Origin: Hydractinia symbiolongicarpus
Lineage: Eukaryota > Cnidaria > Hydrozoa > Anthoathecata > Hydractiniidae
Direction: 5' to 3'
Length of the DNA: 64,000 nt
Assembly: GCF_029227915.1 (NCBI RefSeq)
Contig: NC_079883.1
Coordinates: 17,486,001 to 17,550,000, forward strand
The position numbers and the translations under genes were made by a program. Positions 34,301 through 47,054 of the stretch are shown here, one piece after another (position 1 is the stretch's first letter; the number at the start of each line of letters is the position of its first letter). Below the pieces are notes generated by a model that saw nothing but the letters and a program-made list of their open reading frames with translations, was not told where the DNA came from and made no database searches.

Positions 34301-37300
34301 GCCATATTACAGCCTATAGGGGCCAGTACACGTGTTTGACGGTGTTGTAAAGCCGTGGCGATATGAAAAACAACTTGGGACGTCGTTTTCCTTTGAGAGT
34401 GGAAGGATAAGACCAATGATAACCTGCGCAGGCACGTGCAACCACGTGATATACGTGTAAGGCCTTTATTAGGGTACAAGAGGCTATATTACAGACCTTA
34501 GGGGCCTGTACACGTGTTTGACGGTGTTGTAAAGCCGTGGTGATATGGAAAACAACTTGGGACGTCGTAGTCCTTTGCGAGTGGAGGGATTAGACCGATC
34601 GTAACTTGCGCAGGCACGTGGAACAGCGCAATTTGTGTGTACGGCCTTTATTAGGCTGCAAAAGGTCATATTACAGCCTTTGAAGGCCTGTACACGTGGT
34701 TGACGGTGTTATAAAGCTGTGGCGCAATTGCAAACAACTTGGGACGTCGTAGTCCATTGTGAGTACATGGACTAGTCCAATCATAACTTCCGCAGGCAAG
34801 TGGATCTACGTGATTCATGTGTACGGCCTCTATTAGGCAGCAAAACGCCATGCCTTTAGAGGCCTGTACACGTGGCTGACTGTGTTATAAAGCGGCGGCG
34901 CATTGGAAAACCACTTGGGACGTCGTAGTCCATTGAGAGTGGAAGGATTAGACCAATGGTAACCTGGGCAGGCACGTGGAACAACGCGAATTGGGTGTAC
35001 GGCCTTTATTAGGCTGCAAAAGGTCATATTACAGCCTTTAGAGACCTGTACACGTGGTTGACGGTGTTGTAAAGCCGTTGCGCTATGGAAAACAACTTGG
35101 GACATCGTAGTCCATTGAGAGTGGAAGGATAAGACCAATGATAACCTGCGCAGGCACGTGCAACCACGTGATATACGTGTCAGGCCTTTATTAGGGTACA
35201 AGAGGCTATATTACAGACCTTAGGGGCCTGTACACGTGACTGACGCTGTTATAAAGCCATGGCGCAATGGAAAACCACTTGGGACGTCGTAATCCATTGA
35301 GAATGGAAGGATTAGACCGTTGGTAACCTGCGCAGGCACGTGGAACAACGTGATTTATGTATACGGACTTTAATTAGCCGCAAAAGGCCATATTACAGCC
35401 TTTAGGGGCCAGGACACGTGTTTGACGGTGTTGTAAAGCCGTGGCGATATGGAAAACAACTTGGGACGTCGTAATCCTTTAAGAGTGGAGGGAATAGACC
35501 GATCGTAACTCGCACAGGCACGTGGAACAGCGCAATTTGTTTGTACGGCCTTTATTAGGCTGCAAAAGATCATATTACAGCCTTTGGAGGCCTGTACACG
35601 TAGTTGACGGTGTTATAAAGCTGTGGCGCAATTGCAAACAACTTGGGACGTCGTAGTCCATTGAGAGTGGAAGGATTACACCAATGCTAACCTGCGCAGG
35701 CACGTGCAACCACGTGATATACGTGTAAGGCCTTTATTATGGGTACAAGAGGCTATATTACAGCCCTTAGGGGCCTATACCTGTAATTGACGACGTTATA
35801 ACGCCATGACACAATGGTAAACAACTTGGGACGTCGTAGTCCATTGAGAGTGGAAGGATTAGACCAATAGTAACCTGCGCAGGCACGTGGAACAACGCGA
35901 ATTGGGTGTACGGCCTTTATTAGGCTGTAAAAGGTCATATTACAGCCTTTAGAGACCTGTACACGTGGTTGACGGTGTTATAAAGCTGTGGCGCAATTGC
36001 AAACAACTTGGGACGTCGTAGTCCATTGTGAGTACATGGACTAGTCCGATCATAACTTGCGCAGGCAAGTGGATCTATGTGATTCATGTGTACGGCCTTT
36101 ATTAGGCTGCAAAAGGTCATATTACAGCCTTTGGAGGCCTGTACACGTGGTTGACGGTGTTATAAAGCTGTGGCGAAAATTGCAAACAACTTGGGACGTC
36201 GTAGTCCATTGAGAGTGGAAGGATTACACCAATGCTAACCTGCGCAGGCACGTGCAACCACGTGATATACGTGTAAGGCCTTTATTATGGGTACATTGTA
36301 TTATAGTACAGTATATTACAGCCCTTAGGGGCCTGTACCTGTAATTGACGGCGTTATAACGCCATGACACAATGGTAAACAACTTGAGACGTCGTAGTCC
36401 ATTGAGAGTGGAAGGATTAGACCAATAGTAACCTGCGCAGGCACGTGGAACAACGCGAATTGGGTGTACGGCCTTTATTAGGCTGCAAAAGGTCATATTA
36501 CAGCCTTTAGAGACCTGTACACGTGGTTGACGGTGTTATAAAGCTGTGGCGCAATTGCAAACAACTTGGGACGTCGTAGTCCATTGTGAGTACATGGACT
36601 AGTCCGATCATAACTTGCGCAGGCAAGTGGATCTACGTGATTCATGTGTACGACCTCTATTAGGCAGCAATAGGCCATGCCTTTAGAGGCCTGTACACGT
36701 GGCTGACTGTGTTATAAAGCCGTGGTGCATTGGAAAACCACTTGGGACGTCGTAGTCCTTTGAGAGTGGAAGGATTACACCAATGCTAACCTGTGCAGGC
36801 ACGTGCAACCACGTGATATACGTGCAAGGCCTTTATTAGGCTGCAAGAGGCCATATTGCAGTCGTTAGAGGCATGTACTCGTAGTTAACGGTGTTATAAC
36901 GCCATGGCGCAATGGAAAACGACTTGGCACGTCGTAGTCCATTGAGAGTGGAAGGATTAGACCAATGGTAACCTGCGCAGGCACGTGGAACAACGTCATT
37001 TATGTATACAGACTTTAATTGGCCGCAAAAGGCCATATTACAGCTTTTAGGGGCCAGTACACGTGTTTGACGGTGTTGTAAAGCCGTGGCGATATGGAAA
37101 ACAACTTGGGACGTCGTAGTCCTTTGAGAGTGGAAGGACTTGACCAATAGTAACCTGCGCAGGCACGTGGAACAACGCGAATTGGGTGTACGGCCTTTAT
37201 TAGGCTGCAAAAGGTCATATTACAACCTTTAGAGACCTGTACACGTAGTTGACGGTGTTATAAAGCTGTGGCGCAATTGAAAGCAACTTGGGACGTCGTA

Positions 37301-39164
37301 GTCCATTGAGAGTGGAAGGATTACACCAATGCTAACCTGCGCAGGCACGTGCAACCACGTGATATACGTGTAAGGCCTTTATTATGGGTACAAGAGGCTA
37401 TATTACAGCCCTTAGGGGCCTGTACCTGTAATTGACGGCGTTATAACGCCATGACACAATGGTAAACAACTTGGGACGTCGTAGTCCATTGAGAGTGGAA
37501 GGATTAGGCCAATAGTAACCTGCGCAGGCACGTGGAACAACGCGAATTGGGTGAACGGCCTTTATTATGCTGCAAAAGGTCATATTACAGCCTTTAGAGA
37601 CCTGTACACGTGGTTGACGGTGTTATAAAGCTGTGGCGCAATTGCAAACAACTTGGGACGTCGTAGTCCATTCTGAGTACATGGACTAGTCCGATCATAA
37701 CTTGCGCAGGCAAGTGGATCTACGTGATTCATGTGTACGGCCTCTTTTAGGCAGCAAAGCGCCATGCCTTTAGAGGCCTGTACACGTGGCTGACTGTGTT
37801 ATAAAGCCGCGGCGCATTGGAAAACCACTTGGGACGTCGTATTCCGTTGAGAGTGGAAGTGATTACACCAATGCTAACCTGTGCAGGCACGTGCAACCAC
37901 GTGATATACGTGTAAGGCCTTTATTAGGCTGCAAGAGGCCATATTGCAGTCGTTAGAGGCATGTACTCGTAGTTAACGGTGTTATAACGCCATGGCGCAA
38001 TGGAAAACGACTTGGGACGTCGTATTCCATTGAGAGTGGAAGGATTAGACCAATGGTAACCTGCGCAGGCTCGTGGAACAACGTGATTTATGTGTACGGA
38101 CTTTATTAGGCCGAAAAAAGCCATATTACAGCATTTAGGGGCCTGTACACGTGGTTGACGGTGTTGTAAAGCCGTGGAGCTATGGAAAACAACTTGGGAC
38201 ATCGTAGTCCATTGAGAGTGGAAGAATAAGACCAATGATAACCTGCGCAGGCACGTGCAACCACGTGATATACGTGTGAGGCCTTTATTAGGGTACAAGA
38301 GGCTATATTACAGACCTTAGGGGCCTGTACACGTGTTTGACGGTGTTGTAAAGCCGTGGCGATAAGGAAAACAACTTGGGACGTCGTAATCCTTTGAGAG
38401 TGGAGGGAATAGACCGATCGTAACTCGCGCAGGCACGTGGAACAGCGCAATTTGTTTGTACGGCCTTTATTAAGCTGCAAAAGGTCATATTACAGCCTTT
38501 GGAGGCCTGTACACGTGGTTGAAGGTGTTATGAAGCTGTGGCGCAATTGCAAACAACTTGGGACGTCGTAGTCCATTGAGAGTGGAAGGATTACACCAAT
38601 GCTAACCTGCGCAGGCACGTGCAACCACGTGATATACGTGTAAGGCCTTTATTATGGGTACAAGAGGCTATATTACAGCCCTTAGGGGCCTGTACCTGTA
38701 ATTGACGGCGTTATAACGCCATGACACAATGGTAAACAACTTGGGACGTCGTAGTCCATTGAGAGTGGAAGGATTAGACCAATAGTAACCTGCGCAGGCA
38801 CGTGGAACAACGCGAATTGGGTGTACGGCCTTTATTAGGCTGCAAAAGATCATATTACAGCCTTTAGAGACCTGTACACATGGTTGACGGTGTTATAAAG
38901 CTGTGGCGCAATTGCAAACAACTTGGGACGTCGTAGTCCATTGTAAGTACATGGACTAGTCCGATCATAACTTGCGCAGGCAAGTGGATCTACGTGATTC
39001 ATGTGTACGGCATTTATTAGGCTGCAAAAGGTCATATTACAGCCTTTGGAGGCCTGTACACGTGGTTGACGGTGTTATAAAGCTGTGGCGTAATTGCAAA
39101 CAACTTGGGACGTCGTAGTCCATTGAGAGTGGAAGGATTAGACCAATGGTAACCTGCGCAGGCA
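34301..39164. repeat. Mosaic satellite segment between HOR domains
   Basis: There is no adjacent tandem HOR partner here, but segments have relatives further right. Bases ~36180-37220 match ~40560-41600 at offset 4381, and ~38300-39010 match ~45610-46320 at offset 7307. C units are closer together than on the left (about 34769, 36040, 36598, 37684 and 38954). The first +10-bp A-type variant appears at 36291. A 2-bp expansion (ggcgaaaattgc) occurs at about 36175. No non-satellite DNA is seen. Confidence 0.7.
36291..36320. other. First +10-bp A-type monomer variant
   Basis: Usual A units read gggtaca-agaggct-atattacag here. This variant replaces the seven bases agaggct with seventeen, creating gtaca and tatatta twice in direct repeat. 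Other copies start at about 40115, 40671, 42861, 43417, 48320, 50317, 52313, 54678 and 63757. Three sequence forms exist (ttgtattata, atatat-ata and ttatattata), each tied to its own HOR. None occurs left of 36 kb. Confidence 0.8.
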
Positions 39165-41910
39165 CGTGGAACAACGTGATTTATGTGTACGGACTTTATT
39201 AGGCCGCAAAAAGCCATATTACAGCCTTTAGGGGCCTGTACACGTGGTTGACGGTGTTGTAAAGCCGTGGCGCTATGGAAAACAACTTGGAACATCGTAG
39301 TCCATTGAGATTCGAAGGATAAGACCAATGATAACCTGGGCAGGCACGTGCAACCACGTGATATACGTGTGAGGCCTTTATTAGGGTACAAGAGGCTATA
39401 TTACAGACCTTAGGGGCCAGGACACGTGTTTGACAGTGTTGTAAAGCCGTGGCGATATGGAAAACAACTTGGGACATCGTAGTCCTTTGAGAGTGGAAGG
39501 ATGAGACCAATGATAACCTGCGCAGGCACGTGCAACCACGTGATATACGTGTAAGGCCTTTATTAGGGTACAAGAGGCTATATTACAGACCTTAGGGGCC
39601 TGTACACGTGTTTGACGGTGTTGTAAAGCCGTGGCTATATGGAAAACAACTTGGGACCTCGTAGTCCTTTGAGAGTGGAGGGATTAGACCGATCGTAACA
39701 CGCGCAGGCACGTGGAACAGCGCAATTTGTGTGTACGGCCTTTATTAGGCCGCAAAAAGCCATATTACAGCCTTTAGAGGCCTGTACACGTGGTTGATGG
39801 TGTTGTAAAGCCGTGGCGATATGGAAAACAACTTGGGACATCGTAGTCCATTGAGAGTGGAAGGATAAGACCAATGATAACCTGCACAGGCACGTGCTAC
39901 AACGCGAATTAGGTGTACCGCCTTTATTAGGCTGCAAAAGGTTATATTACAGCCTTTAGAGACCTGTACACGTGGTTGACGGTGTTATAAAGCCGTGGCG
40001 CAATGAAAAACCACTTGGGACGTCGTAGTCCATTGAGAGTGGAAGGATTACACCATTGCTAACCTGCGCAGGCACGTGCAACCACGTGATATACGTGTAA
40101 GGCCTTTATTATGGGTACAATATATGATAGTACAGTATATTACAGCCCTTAGGGGCCCGTACCTGTAATTGACGGCGTTATAACGCCATGACACAATGGT
40201 AAACAACTTGGGACGTCGTAGTCCATTAAGAGTGGAAGGATTAGACCAATGCTAACCTGCGCAGGCACGTGGAACAACGCGAATTGGGTGTACGGCCTTT
40301 ATTAGGCTGCAAAAGGTCATATTACAGCCTTTAGAGACCTGTACACGTGGTTGACGGTGTTATAAAGCTGTGGCGCAATTGCAAACAACTTGGGACGTCG
40401 TAGTCCATTGTGAGTACATGGACTAGTCCGATCATAACTTGCGCAGGCAAGTGGATCTACGTGATTCATGTGTACGGCCTTTATTAGGCTGCAAAAGGTC
40501 ATATTACAGCCTTTGGAGGCCTGTACACGTGGTTGACGGTGTTATAAAGCTGTGGCGCAATTGCAAACAACTTGGGACGTTGGATTCCATTGAGAGTGGA
40601 AGGATTACACCAATGCTAACCTGCGCAGGCACGTGCCACCCCGTGATATACGTGTAAGGCCTTTATTATGGGTACATTGTATTATAGTACAGTATATTAC
40701 AGCCCTTAGGGGCCTGTACCTGTAATTGACGGCGTTATAACGCCATGACACAATGGTAAACAACTTGGGACGTCGTAGTCCATTGAGAGTGGAAGGATTA
40801 GACCAATAGTAACCTGCGCAGGCACGTGGAACAACGCGAATTGGGTGTACGGCCTTTATTAGGCTGCAAAAGGTCATATTACAGCCTTTAGAGACCTGTA
40901 CACGTGGTTGACGGTGCTATAAAGCTGTGGCGCAATTGCAAACAACTTGGGACGTCGTAGACCATTGTGAGTACAAGGACTAGTCCGATCATAACTTGCG
41001 CAGGCAAGTGGATCTACGTGATTCATGTGTACGGCCTCTATTAGGCAGCAATAGGCCATGCCTTTAGAGGCCTGTACACGTGGCTGACTGTGTTATAAAG
41101 CCCTTGTGCATTGGAAAACCAGTTGGGACGTCGTAGTCCTTTGAGAGTGGAAGGATTACACCAATGCTAACCTGTGCAGGCACGTGCAACCACGTGATAT
41201 ACGTGTAAGGCCTTTATTAGGCTGCAAGAGGCCATATTGCAGTCGTTAGAGGCATGTACTCGTAGTTAACGGTGTTATAACGCCATGGCGCAATGGAAAA
41301 CGACTTGGCACGTCGTAGTCCATTGAGAGTAGAAGGAATAGACCAATGGTAACCTGCGCAGGCACGTGGAACAACGTGATTTATGTGTACAGACTTTAAT
41401 TGGCCGCAAAAGGCCATATTACAGCCTTTAGGGGCCAGTACACGTGTTTGACGGTGTTGTAAAGCCGTGGCGATATGGAAAACAACTTGGGACGTCGTAG
41501 TCCTTTGAGAGTGGAAGGATTTGACCAATAGTAACCTGCGCAGGCACGTGGAACAACGCGAATTGGGTGTACGGCCTTTATTAGGCTGCAAAAGGTCATA
41601 TTACAGCCTTTAGAGACCTGTACACGTAGTTGACGGTGTTATAAAGCTGTGGCGCAATTGCAAACAACTTGGGACATCGTAGTCCATTAAGAGTGGAAGG
41701 ATAAGACCAATGATAACCTGCGCAGGCACGTGCAACCACGTGATATACGTGTAAGGCCTTTATTAGGCTGCAAGAGGCCATATTGCAGTCGTTAGAGGCA
41801 TGTACTCGTAGTTAACGGTGTTATAACGCCATGGCGCAATGGAAAACAACTTGGGACGTCGTAGTCCTTTGAGAGTGGAAGGATTTGACCAATAGTAACC
41901 TGCGCAGGCA
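39165..41910. repeat. 2.75-kb HOR, copy 1 (2746 bp)
   Basis: Constant offset of 2746 to the next copy over the whole unit. Shared rare markers are gagattcgaagg (39309), gggacctcg (39653), ctacaacgcgaattaggtgtacc (39897), two +10-bp A variants (40115 and 40671) and gacgttggattcc (40576). Private changes in this copy include a tgatag form of the insertion at 40125. C units lie near 40423 and 40979. Confidence 0.8.
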
Positions 41911-44440
41911 CGTGGAACAACGTGATTTATGTGTACGGACTTTATTAGGCCGCAAAAAGCCATATTACAGCCTTTAGGGGCCTGTACACGTGGTTGACGG
42001 TGTTGTAAAGCCGTGGCGCTATGGAAAACAACTTGGAACATCGTAGTCCATTGAGATTCGAAGGATAAGACCAATGATAACCTGCGCAGGCACGTGCAAC
42101 CACGTGATATACGTGTGAGGCCTTTATTAGGGTACAAGAGGCAATATTACAGACCTTAGGGGCCAGGACACGTGTTTGACAGTGTTGTAAAGCCGTGGCG
42201 ATATGGAAAACAACTTGGGACATCGTAGTCCTTTGAGAGTGGAAGGATGAGACCAATGATAACCTGCGCAGGCACGTGCAACCACGTGATATACGTGTAA
42301 GGCCTTTATTAGGGTACAAGAGGCTATATTACAGACCTTAGGGGCCTGTACACGTGTTTGACGGTGTTGTAAAGCCGTGGCTATATGGAAAACAACTTGG
42401 GACCTCGTAGTCCTTTGAGAGTGGAGGGATTAGACCGATCGTAACACGCGCAGGCACGTGGAACAACGCAATTTGTGTGTACGGCCTTTATTAGGCCGCA
42501 AAAAGCCATATTACAGCCTTTAGGGGCCTGTACACGTGGTTGACGGTGTTGTAAAGCCGTGGCGATATGGAAAACAACTTGGGACATCGTAGTCCATTGA
42601 GAGTGGAAGGATAAGACCAATGATAACCTGCGCAGGCACGTGCTACAACGCGAATTAGGTGTACCGCCTTTATTAGGCTGCAAAAGGTTATATTACAGCC
42701 TTTAGAGACCTGTACACGTGGTTGACGGTGTTATAAAGCCGTGGCGCAATGGAAAACCACTTGGGACGTCGTAGTCCATTGAGAGTGGAAGGATTACACC
42801 ATTGCTAACCTGCGCAGGCACGTGCAACCACGTGATATACGTGTAAGGCCTTTATTATGGGTACAATATATTATAGTACAGTATATTACAGCCCTTAGGG
42901 GCCCGTACCTGTAATTGACGGCGTTATAACGCCATGACACAATGGTAAACAACTTGGGACGTCGTAGTCCATTAAGAGTGGAAGGATTAGACCAATGCTA
43001 ACCTGCGCAGGCACGTGGAACAACGCGAATTGGGTGTACGGCCTTTATTAGGCTGCAAAAGGTCATATTACAGCCTTTAGAGACCTGTACACGTGGTTGA
43101 CGGTGTTATAAAGCTGTGGCGCAATTGCAAACAACTTGGGACGTCGTAGTCCATTGTGAGTACATGGACTAGTCCGATCATAACTTGCGCAGGCAAGTGG
43201 ATCTACGTGATTCATGTGTACGGCCTTTATTAGGCTGCAAAAGGTCATATTACAGCCTTTGGAGGCCTGTACACGTGGTTGACGGTGTTATAAAGCTGTG
43301 GCGCAATTGCAAACAACTTGGGACGTTGGATTCCATTGAGAGTGGAAGGATTACACCAATGCTAACCTGCGCAGGCACGTGCCACCCCGTGATATACGTG
43401 TAAGGCCTTTATTATGGGTACATTGTATTATAGTACAGTATATTACAGCCCTTAGGGGCCTGTACCTGTAATTGACGGCGTTATAACGCCATGACACAAT
43501 GGTAAACAACTTGGGACGTCGTAGTCCATTGAGAGTGGAAGGATTAGACCAATAGTAACCTGCGCAGGCACGTGGAACAACGCGAATTGGGTGTACGGCC
43601 TTTATTAGGCTGCAAAAGGTCATATTACAGCCTTTAGAGACCTGTACACGTGGTTGACGGTGCTATAAAGCTGTGGCGCAATTGCAAACAACTTGGGACG
43701 TCGTAGACCATTGTGAGTACATGGACTAGTCCGATCATAACTTGCGCAGGCAAGTGGATCTACGTGATTCATGTGTACGGCCTCTATTAGGCAGCAATAG
43801 GCCATGCCTTTAGAGGCCTGTACACGTGGCTGACTGTGTTATAAAGCCCTGGCGCATTGGAAAACCAGTTGGGACGTCGTAGTCCTTTGAGAGTGGAAGG
43901 ATTACACCAATGCTAACCTGTGCAGGCACGTGCAACCACGTGATATACGTGTAAGGCCTTTATTAGGCTGCAAGAGGCCATATTGCAGTCGTTAGAGGCA
44001 TGTACTCGTAGTTAACGGTGTTATAACGCCATGGCGCAATGGAAAACGACTTGGCACGTCGTAGTCCATTGAGAGTAGAAGGAATAGACCAATGGTAACC
44101 TGCGCAGGCACGTGGAACAACGTGATTTATGTGTACAGACTTTAATTGGCCGCAAAAGGCCATATTACAGCCTTTAGGGGCCAGTACACGTGTTTGACGG
44201 TGTTGTAAAGCCGTGGCGATATGGAAAACAACTTGGGACGTCGTAGTACTTTGAGAGTGGAAGGATTTGACCAATAGTAACCTGCGCAGGCACGTGGAAC
44301 AACGCGAATTGGGTGTACGGCCTTTATTAGGCTGCAAAAGGTCATATTACAGCCTTTAGAGACCTGTACACGTAGTTGACGGTGTTATAAAGCTGTGGCG
44401 CAATTGCAAACAACTTGGGACATGGTAGTCCATTGAGAGT
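41911..44440. repeat. 2.75-kb HOR, copy 2 (truncated on the right)
   Basis: Follows copy 1 at offset 2746 with the same rare markers (gagattcgaagg at 42055, +10-bp variants at 42861 and 43417, gacgttggattcc near 43322). It leaves register at about 44425-44446, where gtagtccattgagagtggaagga is followed by ttagaccattgg instead of taagaccaatg. That exchange again falls in the conserved monomer centre. Confidence 0.8.
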
Positions 44441-45245
44441 GGAAGGATTAGACCATTGGTAGCCTGCGCAGGCACGTGGAACAACGTGATTTATGTATAC
44501 GGACTTTAATTGGCCGCAAAAGGCCATATTACAGCCTTTAGGGGCCAGTACACGTGTTTGACGGTGTTGAAAAGCCGTGGCGATATGGAAAACAACTTGG
44601 GACGTTGTAGTCCTTTGAGAGTGGAAGGATAAGACCAATGATAACCTGCGCAGGCACGTGCAACCACGTGGTATACGTGTAAGGCCTTTATTAGGGTGCA
44701 AGAGGCTATATTACAGACCTTAGGGGCCTGTCCACGTGACTGACGCTGTTACAAAGCCATGGCGCAATGGAAAACCACTTGGGACGTCGTAGTCTATTGA
44801 GAGTGGAAGGATTAGACCATTGGTAACCTGCGCAGGCACGTGAAACAACGCAATTTGTTTGTACGGCCTTTATTAGGCTGCAAAAGGTCATATTACAGCC
44901 TTTAGAGACCTGCACACGTAGTTGACGGTGTTATAAAGCTGTGGCGCAATTGCAAACAACTTGGGACGTCGTAGTCCATTGTGAGTACATGGACTAGTCC
45001 GATCATAACTTGCGCAGGTAAGTGGATCTACGTGATTCATGTGTACGGCCTCTTTTAGGCAGCAAAGCGCCATGCCTTTAGAGGCCTGTACACGTGGCTG
45101 ACTGAGTTATAAAGCCGTGGAGCTATGGAAAACAACTTGGGACATCGTAGTCCATTGAAAGTGGAAGAATAAGACCAATGATAACCTGCGCAGGCACGTG
45201 CAACCACGTGATATACGTGTGAGGCCTTTATTAGGGTACAAGAGG
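44441..45245. repeat. Short mosaic satellite segment
   Basis: About four and a half monomers without an obvious register with either neighbour. They include ggtagcctgcg at 44458, a tgcacacgtag variant near 44910, one C unit near 44991, and gtggagctatgg near 45118 (also seen near 38174). Its parts look like pieces of the 3.3-kb and 37.6-kb regions brought together. Confidence 0.6.
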
Positions 45246-47054
45246 CTATATTACAGACCTTAGGGGCCTGTACACGTGACTGACGCTGTTATAAAGCCAT
45301 GGCGCAATGGAAAACCACTTGGGACGTCGTAGTCCATTGAGAATGGAAGGATTAGACCGTTGGTAACCTGCGCAGGCACGTGGAACAACGTGATTTATGT
45401 ATACGGACTTTAATTGGCCGCAAAAGGCCATATTACAGCCTTTAGGGGCCAGGACACGTGTTTGAAAGTGTTGTAAAGCCGTGGCGATATGGAAAAGAAC
45501 TTGGGACGTCGTAGTCCTTTGAGAGTGGAAGGATAAGACCAATGATAACCTGCGCAGGCACGTGCAACCACGTGATTTACGTGTAAGGCCTTTATTAGGG
45601 CACAAGAGGCTATATTACAGACCTTAGGGGCCTGTACACGTGTTTGACGGTGTTGTAAAGCCGTGGCGATAAGGAAAACAACTTGGGACGTCGTAATCCT
45701 TTGAGAGTGGAGGGAATAGACCGATCGTAACTCGCGCAGGCCCGTGGAACAGCGCAATTTGTTTGTACGGCCTTTATTAGGCTGCAAAATGTCATATTAC
45801 AGCCTTTGGAGGCCTGTACACGTGGTTGACGGTGTTATGAAGCTATGGCGCAATTGCAAACAACTTGGGACGTCGTAGTCCATTGAGAGTGGAAGAATTA
45901 CACCAATGCTAACCTGCGTAGGCACGTGCAACCACGTGATATACGTGTAAGGCCTTTATTATGGGTACAAGAGGCTATATTACAGCCCTTAGGGGCCTGT
46001 ACCTGTAATTGACGGCGTTATAACGCCATGACACAATGGTAAACAACTTGGGACGTCGTAGTCCATTGAGAGTGGAAGGATTAGACCAATAGTAATCTGC
46101 GCAGGCACGTGGAACAACGCGAATTGGGTGTACGGCCTTTATTAGGCTGCAAAAGGTCATATTACAGCCTTTAGAGACCTGTAAACATGGTTGACGGTGT
46201 TATAAAGCTGTGGCGCAATTGCAAACAACTTGGGACGTCGTAGTCCATTGTAAGTACATGGACTAGTCCGATCATAACTTGCGCAGGCAAGTGGATCTAC
46301 GTGATTCATGTGTACGGCCTCTATTAGGCAGCAATAGGCCATGCCTTTAGATGCCTGTACACGTGGCTGACTGTGTTATAAAGCCGTGGCGCATTGGAAA
46401 ACCACTTGGGACGTCGTAGTCCTTTGAGAGTGGAAGGATTACACCAATGCTAACCTGTGCAGGCACGTGCAACCACGTGATATACGTGTAAGGCCTTTAT
46501 TAGGCTGCAAGAGGCCATATTGCAGTCGTTAGAGGCATGTACTCGTAGTTAACGGTGTTATAACGCCATGGCGCAATGGAAAACGACTTGGCACGTCGTA
46601 GTCCATTGAGAGTGGAAGGATTAGACCAATAGTAACCTGCGCAGGCACGTGGAACAACGCGAATTGTGTGTACGGCCTTTATTAGGCTGCAAAAGGTCAT
46701 ATTACAGCCTTTAGAGACCTGTACACATAATTGACGGTGTTATAAAGCTATGGCGCAATTGCAAACAACTTGGGACGTCGTAGTCCATTGTGAGTACATG
46801 GACTAGTCCGATCATAACTTGCGCAGGCAAGTGGATCTACGTGATTCATGTGTACGGCCTCTATTAGGCAGCAATAGGCCATGCCTTTAGATGCCTGTAC
46901 ACGTGGCTGACTGTGTTATAAAGCCGTGGCGCATTGGAAAACCACTTGGGACGTCGTAGTCCATTGAGAGTGGAAGGATAAGACCAATGATAACCTGCGC
47001 AGGCACGTGCAACCACGTGATATACGTGTGAGGCCTTTATTAGGGTACAAGAGG
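45246..47054. repeat. Short HOR unit P1 (~1809 bp, 10 monomers)
   Basis: First of a run of related units, each beginning at an A-type end (ggctatattacagacctta) followed by ctgtacacgtgactgacgct. Offset to P2 is 1809 over most of the unit. Shared markers include gtaatctgcg (46094), gtaaacatgg (46182) and gaatggaagg (45330). Two C units lie in its right part (about 46260 and 46800). Confidence 0.7.

Noticed and set aside
36291-36320. A transposon target-site duplication or promoter TATA box at the AT-rich insert
   Set aside because: The added bases are explained by a short local duplication of gtaca/tatatta. There is no element between them, no terminal repeats, and no gene downstream.
40439-40657. 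Plus-strand 72-codon open frames at 40439, 43185 and 60077
   Set aside because: They are satellite sequence in a frame that happens to be open where a C-type unit is followed by particular neighbours. The two nearly identical ones are simply the 2746-bp HOR copies.
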